NCBI GenBank assembly: GCA_002415335.1
Contig: DHXL01000378.1
Location: 1 to 13,551, forward strand
DNA: 13,551 nucleotides
DNA from: Oxalobacteraceae bacterium UBA5157
GTDB lineage: Bacteria > Pseudomonadota > Gammaproteobacteria > Burkholderiales > Burkholderiaceae_D
Direction: 5' to 3'
Shown piece after piece: positions 6,265-13,253 of this stretch. The position numbers were made by a program, and so were the translations under genes. Positions within the stretch are counted from its first letter, which is position 1; each line of letters opens with the position of its first letter. The notes beneath the pieces were generated by a model. That model was not told where the DNA came from and did not search any database. It worked only from the letters and a program-made list of their open reading frames with translations.

Positions 6265-8481
6265 TTAGCTGGTCTCCAGGAAGCTTTTCAGCTTGCCGGA
6301 ATGGGAGGGATGGCGCAGCTTCTTCATCGCACTGGCTTCGATTTGCCGTATGCGTTCGCGTGAGGCGTCGAACTGATTGCCGACTTCCTCCAGTGTGTGG
6401 TCGCGCGACGTTTCCATGCCGAAACGCATGCGCAGCACTTTCGCTTCACGCGGCGTCAGCGAATCCAGCATCTCTTTGACCATCGCGCGCATGGACGACT
6501 GTATCGCGGCCTGTTCCGGAGTCAGCGTGGAGGTGTCTTCGACCATGTCGCCGAGTGCGGCATCGCCGTCTTCGCCTACCGGCGTCTCCAACGATATCGG
6601 CTCTCTTGCGATTTTCATGATTTCGCGTATTTTTGCTTCCGGTAATTCCATTTTGGCGGCGAGCATCGCCGCGTCGGGCGCGGAACCGGTTAGCTGCAGG
6701 ATCTGACGCGAAATCCGATTCATCTTATTGATTGTTTCCATCATGTGCACCGGAACGCGGATGGTGCGGCCGAGATCGGCGATCGAACGCGTGATCGCCT
6801 GGCGAATCCACCAGGTTGCGTACGTCGAGAACTTGAAACCGCGGCGGTATTCAAACTTGTCCACCGCTTTCATGAGGCCAATGTTGCCTTCCTGGATCAG
6901 GTCGAGGAATTGCAGGCCGCGATTGGTGTACTTCTTCGCGATCGAGACGACGAGGCGCAGGTTCGCCTCGATCATCTCGTCCTTCGCGCGGCGCACGCGC
7001 ATCTCCGCCGCCACCAGTTTGCGATGGAGGTTGCGCAGATCGGGCAGCGGTAGTGCGACGCGCTCCTGCAGGGCGATCAAGTTCTTCTGCGCCTCTTTGA
7101 TTGTCGGCGCATGACGGTCGAGCGCGGCACTGTAGGTGTGTCCGCCGGCAATCTCGGCATCCAGCCAGTGCAGATTGGTTTCGTTGCCCGGAAAGACGGC
7201 ATTGAAGCGCGCACGCGGCATGCCGCATTTGTTGACGATGATATCGGCGATGAGTCTTTCGTTCTCGCGCATCTGTTCGGCGTGGCTACGCAGCGAACCG
7301 CACAGCTTGTCGATTCCTTTCGCGGTGAAACGGATACCCGACAACTCGCGGGAAATGGTCGCCTGGGCATCGATGAACGCCTCGGAACGGTAGCCTTCTC
7401 GTTCGTAGGCCTTGCCCATCCGATCGAAGGCGGCGGAGATGGCCGAGAATTTCGAAAGCGCGCTTTCCTTCAGTTGCCGCAGCTGCCGCAGCGACAGATC
7501 CGCGGCGTCACTAATGTCGCTGTTCAGGTCGCCGCTCCCGTCGGCAGCTTGTTTTCCATCATCCGTTTCCGTCACGGCGGCGACAGAAACGGCATGCTCT
7601 TCCGGCACAGGCAGATCGACCAGGCCGTCTACGAGATCATTGATCTTGATCTCATCATTCGCGATTTTTTCGGCGGTAACGAGAATGCCGTAAATCGAGG
7701 CGGGATCTTCCGAAATGACCCGCATCATGTCGCTCAGTCCGTCCTCAATGCGCTTGGCAATTTCAATTTCCTTCTCGCGCGTGAGCAATTTGGTGGTGCC
7801 CATTCGACGCATGTACATCCGCACCGGATCCGTCGTACGGCCAAAATCGGCATCGACGGTGGACAACGCGACTTCTATCGCTGCCTCGGCTTCCTCGTCG
7901 ACGGGGCCCGCCACGAGATGGTCCGACAGCAACAGCGTTTCCGCATCCGGGGTTTGCTCGTAGACGGCAATCCCCATCTCGGTCAGGCTGGCGATGACAT
8001 TTTCGACGGCTTCCGGCTCGACGACGTCTTCAGGTAGATGGTCGGTGATCTCCGCGTGCGTCAGGTAACCGCGGTCTTTACCGAGCGCCACCAGCATCTT
8101 CAGTTGCTGATAATGGCGTTCGCGGGCCGCGCCGGACGTATTGGCGCCAGAAGATGAATGATTTTTTGTATTGGCGTTGCGATGCTGCGCGAATGCCTTG
8201 CTCGCGACCGCTGCTTCTGACCGCTCCGCTGCATTCAGCGCGGCCACTTCATCGCTCTCGGCGTGGAATTCAGTCGGCTTGCGGCCTCGGCGTCCCGCGA
8301 CCTTGACGGTCGGCAAGAGATAGCCGGACGTGTCTATCGAGGCCAACGTTGCGGCATCCATGACGTGCGTGGCCTTTGAAACGGACACGCGCGACGTGTC
8401 GGCATTTGTTGCGCTGCAGGCAACTTTCGTTGTTTTTTTCGTTGGTACCCGTACTGCTTTTGCTTCGGATTTAGTAATCAC
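6265..8481 (-). CDS. rpoD: RpoD-family (sigma-70) RNA polymerase sigma factor, probably a second, diverged copy
   Basis: 738 residues with the full group 1 layout. There is a basic N-terminal extension with an AT-hook-like GRRGRKP (63-69). Region 1.1 spans about 124-190 (GYLTHAEITDHLP, GIAVYEQTPDAETLL), region 1.2 about 214-247, a long acidic non-conserved region about 250-480, region 2 about 494-570, region 3 about 575-655 and region 4 about 665-735. The -10 reader WWIRQAITR and the -35 reader SRERIRQIE are intact, so promoter choice should resemble the housekeeping factor. It departs from the usual betaproteobacterial RpoD at otherwise near-invariant spots: ADLGRT for ADQART, NQFDAS for KQFDVT, EASAMKKL for EAKALRKL, and MRRMGTTKLL for MREMGTVELL. 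It is not next to dnaG or rpsU, where the main copy normally lies. The start is GTG; AGGAG sits only 2-3 nt before it, so the exact start is unsure. Confidence 0.9.
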   Translation of the reverse strand: MITKSEAKAVRVPTKKTTKVACSATNADTSRVSVSKATHVMDAATLASIDTSGYLLPTVKVAGRRGRKPTEFHAESDEVAALNAAERSEAAVASKAFAQHRNANTKNHSSSGANTSGAARERHYQQLKMLVALGKDRGYLTHAEITDHLPEDVVEPEAVENVIASLTEMGIAVYEQTPDAETLLLSDHLVAGPVDEEAEAAIEVALSTVDADFGRTTDPVRMYMRRMGTTKLLTREKEIEIAKRIEDGLSDMMRVISEDPASIYGILVTAEKIANDEIKINDLVDGLVDLPVPEEHAVSVAAVTETDDGKQAADGSGDLNSDISDAADLSLRQLRQLKESALSKFSAISAAFDRMGKAYEREGYRSEAFIDAQATISRELSGIRFTAKGIDKLCGSLRSHAEQMRENERLIADIIVNKCGMPRARFNAVFPGNETNLHWLDAEIAGGHTYSAALDRHAPTIKEAQKNLIALQERVALPLPDLRNLHRKLVAAEMRVRRAKDEMIEANLRLVVSIAKKYTNRGLQFLDLIQEGNIGLMKAVDKFEYRRGFKFSTYATWWIRQAITRSIADLGRTIRVPVHMMETINKMNRISRQILQLTGSAPDAAMLAAKMELPEAKIREIMKIAREPISLETPVGEDGDAALGDMVEDTSTLTPEQAAIQSSMRAMVKEMLDSLTPREAKVLRMRFGMETSRDHTLEEVGNQFDASRERIRQIEASAMKKLRHPSHSGKLKSFLETS

Positions 8482-8796
8482 TTCTCCTGGTTTCCTAATA
8501 AGTGCGATTTAACAAGAAATTGGCCAATCATGACCTCTGTCCACCTGATCCCGAGTCCATGCGGGCATTCTTGCACCGGAAATCGGTTCAAATTCAGGTT
8601 CGCCTGGTTTCGAATGAACTTGCGAGCGGCGCATGGCGTGCATGACGCTCTGGGGTTCGATGCCGTCTATATGCGGGCGATGTCCGAAAATGCTAGTGGT
8701 TCATCGGATATCATTTCTCTCGGCAATGAATTCGAAATAACCCAATTGGAGTCGCCCCCGGCCAAAGAAGTTCCGCCGTGGGCGGCGATAATCTTG
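8482..8796. other. Intergenic region upstream of the sigma-factor gene
   Basis: This 315 bp stretch holds no convincing gene. The plus-strand frame that crosses it runs antisense into the sco gene and lacks family features. It must contain the minus-strand promoter of the sigma-factor gene, but I could not pick a clear -35/-10 pair. A perfect 10 bp palindrome, ATTGGCCAAT (8519-8528), lies 38 bp upstream of the GTG and could be an operator. The far end carries the hairpin listed separately. Confidence 0.5.
8773..8785 (-). terminator. Weak hairpin after the sco stop codon
   Basis: On the minus strand, CCGCC-CAC-GGCGG starts 11 nt after the sco TGA and is followed by AACTTCTTT. It is a short but fully GC stem with a partial T-tract, in the right place to end the nirK-nirV-sco transcript before the sigma-factor gene. 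Confidence 0.3.
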
Positions 8797-9429
8797 TCAG
8801 GATGCCGGCGCAGCGGCGGGCCGCAAAGCCTGCCGTACCAACTTCAGAAAAGCCGGGTCGATGGCGCCGATCTTCCTGGTGCGCCCGAGAATGCGGCCGT
8901 CGGCGTCGAGCAGGATCAGCACCGTGGTGTGGTTGTATTCGCCGTTCGCCAGTCTGCGATATTGGATGCCGAGCGTTGCCGCGATCTTGCGTACGCTGGC
9001 GGCATCGGTGCGGGCCAGGGTCCAGCGCGCTGGATCGAGGCCATGCTGGTCGACCACCGATTTCAGCGCCTTGACGTCATCACGCGCCGGATCGAAGGTA
9101 ATCAGCATCATCGAAAGACGGGCGCGTTCTTTGGGCGTCAATCCTTGTTCGGTGCTGCGCAGCGTATCGATCAGCATCGGGCAGACGAACTGGCAGGCGT
9201 TGTAAAACATGCTGACCAGCGCCGGGTGCCCGCGCCGTTGTTCCAACTTGAACGGATGGCCGTCCTGGTCCACCATCGTGGCCGGGACTTGATAGACCGA
9301 GTCGCCGGGCAGGGGCGCATGGGGCGCCGACCCGGTTTGCGCGATGCTGGCCCCGGACCAGGCGAGCGCGCCCAGCAGGATCAGGTTCAGCAGCCACAGG
9401 CCGTGGCGCCGTGTCGTCAATCGTTTCAT
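8797..9429 (-). CDS. SCO1/SenC/PrrC-family copper chaperone
   Basis: 210 residues with an N-terminal signal/anchor (about 10-31), then a thioredoxin-like domain. The copper-site residues of the family are present: the CxxxC pair C79 and C83 in NACQFVCP, and the distal histidine H167 in GEYNHTT. The family motifs FYNACQFVCP and FDPARDD are clear. Sco proteins deliver copper to, or reduce cysteines of, periplasmic copper enzymes, classically the CuA site of cytochrome oxidase. Here the ATG overlaps the stop of the nirV-like gene by 4 nt (ATGA, 9426-9429), so it is translationally coupled to the nirK operon. The natural client is therefore the two-copper NirK, which is inference from context. 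The tail is proline/alanine-rich. Confidence 0.88.
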   Translation of the reverse strand: MKRLTTRRHGLWLLNLILLGALAWSGASIAQTGSAPHAPLPGDSVYQVPATMVDQDGHPFKLEQRRGHPALVSMFYNACQFVCPMLIDTLRSTEQGLTPKERARLSMMLITFDPARDDVKALKSVVDQHGLDPARWTLARTDAASVRKIAATLGIQYRRLANGEYNHTTVLILLDADGRILGRTRKIGAIDPAFLKLVRQALRPAAAPAS

Positions 9430-10238
9430 TTGTTCTCCATGGGGAGGGCTCTGGCACAGCGGAACCCGAGGTTGTTGGTCGTATCGGCGCCGCTCAGCGC
9501 CGATAACAGCGCGATCCGCATCAGGATCGCGTAATTTTCTTTGTCCTGCAGGCTGATCGCGCCGGCTCCGCAGAATTGCAGCCGATCGGGATCTCCCTGA
9601 TTCCGGCTGTCCGCACTGACGAGAAGGGCGTTGAAATCATCGACCCATTCCCATATCAGGCCATGCATGTCGCGGATGCCATAGAAATTGGCGGCCCCGC
9701 CCACGACCGGCGGCGGCATGCCGGACGATTGCGAATACCACGACAGGATCTTCGCCCGCCACGCCGGATCACGGCGTGCGTCGGCGTGCCCGGCGTCCGC
9801 CGCTGCGACATATTCCCACTCATGCCAGGTGGGCAGCCTGCCACCCTCGCTTTCGCAGAAGGCCTGTGCCGCAAACCAGCTGACGGAAGTTATCGGCCGC
9901 TCGCTGCCGGTCGGCGGAGGAGTCTGGCTGCCATCGAATTGATGCAGATAGCTTGCATCGGCAAAGATCGCGGGAACCCGACTTCGCTGCCATTCCGGAT
10001 GGCTGGCGGTAAATGCCAGAAATTCCCGGGTTGTCACCGGGGTGGCGCGCATGGCGAACGGTGCGACCCGGACCGGGGCATTCCCGGGGCTTCCGCTCGA
10101 CAGCGCGCTGACAAAGGAGCCCGCCGGAATCGGCACGTATTCGGCGGCCGGCGCCGGCAGGCAAGCAAACAACAGGGCGCCGGCCAGCAGCCTGAACCGG
10201 TCCGTCCGCATTTGTCCGAATATCGACCTGGTAGGCAA
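9426..10238 (-). CDS. nirV: NirV-like SUMF1/FGE-fold protein downstream of nirK
   Basis: 270 residues. The start is a TTG at 10238 with GGAAGAG about 4 nt upstream; an in-frame ATG at 10211 lacks an SD but would give a signal peptide starting MRTDRFRLLAG. Either way a hydrophobic segment ending PAPAAEY (about 18-34) predicts export. The rest is an FGE-sulfatase (SUMF1) fold: PVTTREFLAF (67-76), PITSVSW, GRLPTWHEWEYVAA (133-146), DMHGLIWEWVDDF (190-202) and NNLGFRCAR (255-263). In true formylglycine-generating enzymes a pair of cysteines five residues apart binds copper; here I see only C223 at that place, so sulfatase activation is unlikely. SUMF1-type NirV proteins commonly follow nirK and have no settled function; a role in NirK maturation is inferred. 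It begins 28 nt after the nirK stop and overlaps sco. Confidence 0.75.
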   Translation of the reverse strand: MPTRSIFGQMRTDRFRLLAGALLFACLPAPAAEYVPIPAGSFVSALSSGSPGNAPVRVAPFAMRATPVTTREFLAFTASHPEWQRSRVPAIFADASYLHQFDGSQTPPPTGSERPITSVSWFAAQAFCESEGGRLPTWHEWEYVAAADAGHADARRDPAWRAKILSWYSQSSGMPPPVVGGAANFYGIRDMHGLIWEWVDDFNALLVSADSRNQGDPDRLQFCGAGAISLQDKENYAILMRIALLSALSGADTTNNLGFRCARALPMENK

Positions 10239-10266
10239 TTTTCTCTTCCGAAAGAAAGTGCGAAGT

Positions 10267-11769
10267 TCAATGCTCGGGGACCTGTTTTACGCCATCTTTG
10301 GCGCGGGCTGCCTTCACCTCTTCGGTCTTGATCCGGCCGCCCGTGTTCCCCCAGCTGTTCAGCACGTAAGTGAGGATATTCGCCAGTTCGTCGTCGTTCA
10401 TCTGATTCATCGGCGGCATCACCGACACGAAATCCGCGCCGTTAACCGTCACCTTGCCGGTCAGTCCGTGCAACACGATCCCGATCGCACGCTTCGGATC
10501 GGCGTTCAGGAAATCCGATTTCGCGAGCGGCGGGAACACGCCGGGCAGGCCGGCGCCGGTCGGCTGGTGGCAGACCGAACAGGTGCCGTTGAATAGTGCC
10601 TTGCCGGCGTCGACCTGGTCTTGCAGCGTCAGGGTTCCGCTGGCGGCGGCAGCCGTGGCCTTGGTGACGGCTGCCAGGTTTGGCGCGGCGCGGTCGCCGA
10701 GATAGACCGAATCGACTTCCTTACCGGAATAGATCGTCTTGTCCTCGGGGCCGTCGACTTTTATGATGCCCAGCGCACCCTTGTTGAAGGCGCGAAAAAT
10801 CGAATGGTCCACGATCACGTAGCTGCCCGGAACCTTGGTTTGAAACTCGACTACCGCCGCGCCGCCGGACGGAATCAGGGTGGTCTGCACGTTCTTCTGG
10901 AAGTTCGATCCGCCTTCGAAGCGCACCTTGTCGAAAATCGCGCCGATCACATGGAAGCTCGATACCAGGTTCGGGCCGCCGTTGCCGACGAACAGGCGGA
11001 TTTTTTCATGGGTCTTGGCTTTCAGCGCCTTGTCGCCGGTGAGCGCACCCTCGGCGCCGTTGAACAGCACGTAGGTCGGCCGCTCGTCGATTGCCTTTTC
11101 CATGTCGAACGGCTGCAAGCCTTTTTCACGGTACTTGCCGGCCGTGTAGAAGTCGCCCTGCATCACATAGTATTCGTGGTCGACCGGCGACAAGCCCTGC
11201 GGCGGCTCGACCAGGATCATTCCGTACATGCCGTTCGCGATGTGCATGCCAACCGGCGCGGTCGCGCAGTGGTACACGTAAATTCCCTCGTTGAGCGCCT
11301 TGAAGGTGAACTGCGACTCGTGTCCCGGCGCGGTAAAACTCGATGCCGCGCCACCGCCCGGCCCGGTCACGCCGTGCAGGTCGATGTTGTGGGGCATCTT
11401 ATTGTCTGGATGGTTCTTGAGGTGGAACTCGACCGTGTCGCCCTGGCGCACGCGGATGAAACTGCCGGGAACGGTACCGCCGAAAGTCCAGAACGTGTAG
11501 GTGACCCCTTCCGAAATCGGCATGACCTTCTCGACTACTTCAAGGCTGACGATGACCTTGGCCGGATAATTTCGGTGGATCGGCGGCGGCACGTTCGGCG
11601 GGCTGGTCAGCACCGCCTGAATCGGCGCGCCCTGCGGCGGGCCGAAATCCCCGGCCATTCTGGCGGGCGTCACGTTGGCGCCGCCCGCGGCCTGCGCACC
11701 AGTGGACAGGCCGAGCAACATGCTGGTCGCGACCAGCATGGCAATCACCGATTTCGGCAAAAAGTTCAT
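10267..11769 (-). CDS. nirK: Copper nitrite reductase with fused C-terminal cytochrome c domain
   Basis: 500 residues from the ATG at 11769, which has GGGGGAA upstream and opens a signal peptide (MNFLPKSVIAML to AQAA, about 1-28). The frame continues to 11889, but that part is not signal-peptide-like. Two cupredoxin domains follow. Type 1 copper ligands are H127, C168, H176 and M181; type 2 ligands are H132, H167 and H322; catalytic Asp and His are D130 and H273. All match the Alcaligenes-type enzyme by spacing. After an alanine-rich linker (about 360-380) comes a class I cytochrome c with CSVCH at 397-401 and a candidate axial Met in VMPPM (451 or 454). This three-domain layout is known from Ralstonia pickettii NirK, where the tethered heme feeds electrons to copper. 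It reduces nitrite to NO in the periplasm and heads the nirK-nirV-sco operon. Confidence 0.95.
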   Translation of the reverse strand: MNFLPKSVIAMLVATSMLLGLSTGAQAAGGANVTPARMAGDFGPPQGAPIQAVLTSPPNVPPPIHRNYPAKVIVSLEVVEKVMPISEGVTYTFWTFGGTVPGSFIRVRQGDTVEFHLKNHPDNKMPHNIDLHGVTGPGGGAASSFTAPGHESQFTFKALNEGIYVYHCATAPVGMHIANGMYGMILVEPPQGLSPVDHEYYVMQGDFYTAGKYREKGLQPFDMEKAIDERPTYVLFNGAEGALTGDKALKAKTHEKIRLFVGNGGPNLVSSFHVIGAIFDKVRFEGGSNFQKNVQTTLIPSGGAAVVEFQTKVPGSYVIVDHSIFRAFNKGALGIIKVDGPEDKTIYSGKEVDSVYLGDRAAPNLAAVTKATAAAASGTLTLQDQVDAGKALFNGTCSVCHQPTGAGLPGVFPPLAKSDFLNADPKRAIGIVLHGLTGKVTVNGADFVSVMPPMNQMNDDELANILTYVLNSWGNTGGRIKTEEVKAARAKDGVKQVPEH

Positions 11770-12126
11770 TGGAATTCCCCCTGTGTAGATGTTGTGAAAG
11801 ATGTGAAGCAGGTCAAGCATGAAATTCAAGGCCGGATGCAAAAGGCTGGTTGCCGATACGAATGATAGCGTGGCGCCAGTTTCCTGCATTTCCGTGAGTC
11901 AATGCAGGTTACCTCGTTTGCCATCATATTGCCATTCGCCGGAGGGCTGGATCGCCTCGGCTATACGGCTGGCCGGCTGCTCATTAATGTCTAGTGCGGT
12001 CCGACAATATGCAGTTCAAAAGGAGTAGGTGCGTACGGGGGATAGTCTTGAAACGAGCCAGCGTGAGAGAAGTCCGAGGGGTTGATGTGTCGGAGATGCC
12101 GATGCGCGGAGCGGTAGCGCTGGTAG
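11770..12126. other. Intergenic region upstream of nirK
   Basis: This 357 bp stretch contains the minus-strand nirK promoter and leader and no convincing gene. I found no clean FNR/NNR-type box. A TTGACC followed 17 nt later by AACATC lies close to the nirK start (about 11785-11813, minus strand), but its -10 is poor. The main structure is the inverted repeat at 11883-11908. A plus-strand SD-like AAAAGGAG (12018-12025) leads only to an 18-codon frame with no recognisable features. Confidence 0.5.
11883..11908. promoter_or_regulatory. 8 bp perfect inverted repeat upstream of nirK
   Basis: CCTGCATT (11883-11890) and AATGCAGG (11901-11908) form a perfect inverted repeat with a 10 bp spacer, centred about 126 bp upstream of the nirK ATG. 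Half-sites are 18 bp apart centre to centre, close to two helical turns, as expected for a dimeric regulator. The TGCATT cores loosely recall NsrR-type half-sites, but the spacing does not match that consensus as I know it. It could alternatively fold as an RNA hairpin. Confidence 0.35.
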
Positions 12127-12312
12127 TCACGACCGCTCTTTATCGCGCCGAACCAGCCCGAAGGCGATCAGTTCGAGGACGATACCCAATACCGCAAGCA
12201 CTGCACCTATCCACACGTTGTCTGGTGCGAGAAAGATCAGTATGCCGCCAAGCACAATCAGGGCAGCTGACAGAGTGCGCCGGCGGTGCGGATGTTTGAT
12301 GATGAGATTCAT
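12127..12312 (-). CDS. Small two-helix membrane protein of unknown function
   Basis: The 61-residue form starting MNLIIKHPHRRR has a basic N-terminus and two hydrophobic helices, about 14-30 (TLSAALIVLGGILIFLAP) and 34-55 (VWIGAVLAVLGIVLELIAF), joined by a short DN turn. It ends in a charged RRDKERS tail. This hairpin-like topology with positive ends on both sides suggests an inner-membrane protein with both termini in the cytoplasm. The frame is open up to an ATG at 12438, but the extra 42 residues are arginine-rich without a clear fold. No candidate start has a good SD (GGGGAAA lies about 10 nt before the chosen ATG), so the start is uncertain. I do not recognise a family. It diverges from the Hsp20 gene. 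Confidence 0.55.
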   Translation of the reverse strand: MNLIIKHPHRRRTLSAALIVLGGILIFLAPDNVWIGAVLAVLGIVLELIAFGLVRRDKERS

Positions 12313-12459
12313 TGGACCGGATTTCCCCATGCCCGCTGACCGGGATGCGAGCCGCGTGCGACGGTGTCGATAAATTCCGAAAGGGCCTCGCAATTTGATC
12401 ATGCGCGTGACAACCGGGACGGTGTTGAGATATGTCATGGCGAGGCGTTCAGCCGTTCA

Positions 12460-12465
12460 TATAAT
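12460..12465 (+). promoter_or_regulatory. Consensus -10 hexamer upstream of hsp20
   Basis: A perfect TATAAT occurs 121 nt before the hsp20 start. No good -35 lies 16-18 bp upstream (ATGGCG at the 17 bp position), so it would need an activator. It does not look like a sigma-32 promoter. If used, it would give a 5' leader of more than 100 nt. Confidence 0.3.
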
Positions 12466-12535
12466 CCATTGAGGGGCAAGCAGGTTCAGGCGCGTGACGC
12501 ATTCGCCTTTTGATGAATCGACAGGATGACGGCGC

Positions 12536-12582
12536 TTACGCATTTTGCCCCGTAACCATGCTCTACAACAAAGATGAGGTTA
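12536..12582 (+). promoter_or_regulatory. Two overlapping, mutually exclusive leader hairpins masking the hsp20 SD
   Basis: TTACG (12536-12540) can pair with CGTAA (12551-12555). TAACC (12553-12557) can instead pair with GGTTA (12578-12582), which includes most of the GAGG Shine-Dalgarno (12576-12579). The arms share the bases TAA, so the two stems exclude each other. A TAAC/GTTA plus CTC/GAG variant of the second stem is also possible. Stems of 5 bp are weak and may be chance, but weak SD-masking stems in small heat-shock gene leaders are how RNA thermometers work. Confidence 0.25.
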
Positions 12583-12585
12583 ATG

Positions 12586-13032
12586 ATGGCGAACAGCTTA
12601 ATGCGCTTTGATCCGTTCAGCGACATTGCGCGCTTTGATCCATTTCGGAGTGTTAATGATCTTTTCAGGGATTTCTCGTCAATGCCGGCGTTCCGCGGCT
12701 TTGAATCCGCGCCTGGCATACGGATGGACGTGTCGGAGACCGATCAGGAATACCTGGTGAAGGCCGACATTCCTGGCGTTAAAAAGGAGGATATCAAGAT
12801 CTCCATCGACGGCAATAAAGTATCGGTCAGTGCGGAAATAAAGGAAGAGAAAGAGGCTGGCGAGGGCGGCGCGATCTGCAGCGAACGCTACTACGGCCAG
12901 CAATATCGCAGCTTTACCTTGCCCCAGGAAGTTGACGATGCGACCGCCAAGGCAAGCTACGAAAACGGTGTGCTGCAACTGACGCTGCTGAAGAAGCCTG
13001 GAACCAGCCGCAAGCAAATTGCGATTCAATAG
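12586..13032 (+). CDS. Hsp20/alpha-crystallin small heat-shock protein
   Basis: 148 residues from the ATG at 12586, chosen over the ATGs at 12574 and 12583 because GAGG ends 6 nt before it. A short N-terminal arm carries a repeated RFDPF motif (residues 7-11 and 16-20; the underlying 12-mer GCGCTTTGATCC recurs 27 bp apart). The alpha-crystallin domain spans about 45-138, with RMDVSETDQEYLVKADIPGV near its start, YRSFTLP, and the family signature A-x3-(Y)ENGVLQLTL (GVL at 128-130). The C-terminal IxI anchor is IAI at 145-147. It acts as an ATP-independent holdase that binds unfolding proteins and forms oligomers in the cytoplasm. Hsp20 genes of this type are common in low-oxygen/stress islands of Burkholderiales. 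It may share a direction and stress role with the downstream ATPase gene, but a strong hairpin lies between them. Confidence 0.95.
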   Translation: MANSLMRFDPFSDIARFDPFRSVNDLFRDFSSMPAFRGFESAPGIRMDVSETDQEYLVKADIPGVKKEDIKISIDGNKVSVSAEIKEEKEAGEGGAICSERYYGQQYRSFTLPQEVDDATAKASYENGVLQLTLLKKPGTSRKQIAIQ

Positions 13033-13045
13033 CATCGTCGAGCAT

Positions 13046-13078
13046 GGCACCCTCGCTGGCCGATGCGGCCGGGGTGCC
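13046..13078 (+). terminator. Strong hairpin after hsp20
   Basis: GGCACCC (13046-13052) pairs with GGGTGCC (13072-13078), with an inner GGCC (13058-13061)/GGCC (13067-13070) stem. It starts 13 nt after the hsp20 stop. It lacks a T-run, so it may be an inefficient terminator or an mRNA 3' stabiliser. Confidence 0.4.
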
Positions 13079-13253
13079 TTGCCGGTCTATCGGGCGAGAA
13101 TATCGATCGCCAAGAGGAGCGGGCCATAGTGGCGACGCGCGGTATGACAGGCGGGTTGCTGCGGCAATGGCAGGGCCTGCTGCCGGGCCAATCAGGTGTG
13201 AATCAGATCGCTGCGCGAAACTGCATCGTTTCCGATAGGCGAGCGGAGTGAAC

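Noticed and set aside
8530..9534. 334-codon plus-strand open frame
   Set aside because: Runs antisense through the sco gene and into the end of the nirV-like gene; composition is that of a GC-rich shadow frame, with no family motifs, while the minus-strand genes have clear catalytic residues.
10621..11865. 414-codon plus-strand open frame opposite nirK
   Set aside because: Shadow of nirK: rich in Arg, Val, His and Asp with no recognisable domain, whereas the minus strand encodes every NirK copper ligand.
11770..11889. 40-residue N-terminal extension of nirK
   Set aside because: The ATG at 11769 has GGGGGAA upstream and begins a normal signal peptide; the extension would place that signal internally.
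12313..12438. Longer 103-residue form of the small membrane protein
   Set aside because: The added N-terminal segment is Arg-rich without structure, and the upstream ATG has no SD; not excluded, but less likely.
12505..12525. FNR-like TTGATGAATCGACA upstream of hsp20
   Set aside because: Only the left half-site matches; the right half has at most one matching base.
13044..13251. Short plus-strand frames between hsp20 and the ATPase gene
   Set aside because: They overlap the strong post-hsp20 hairpin, have low-complexity Arg/Gly/Ala composition and no SD.
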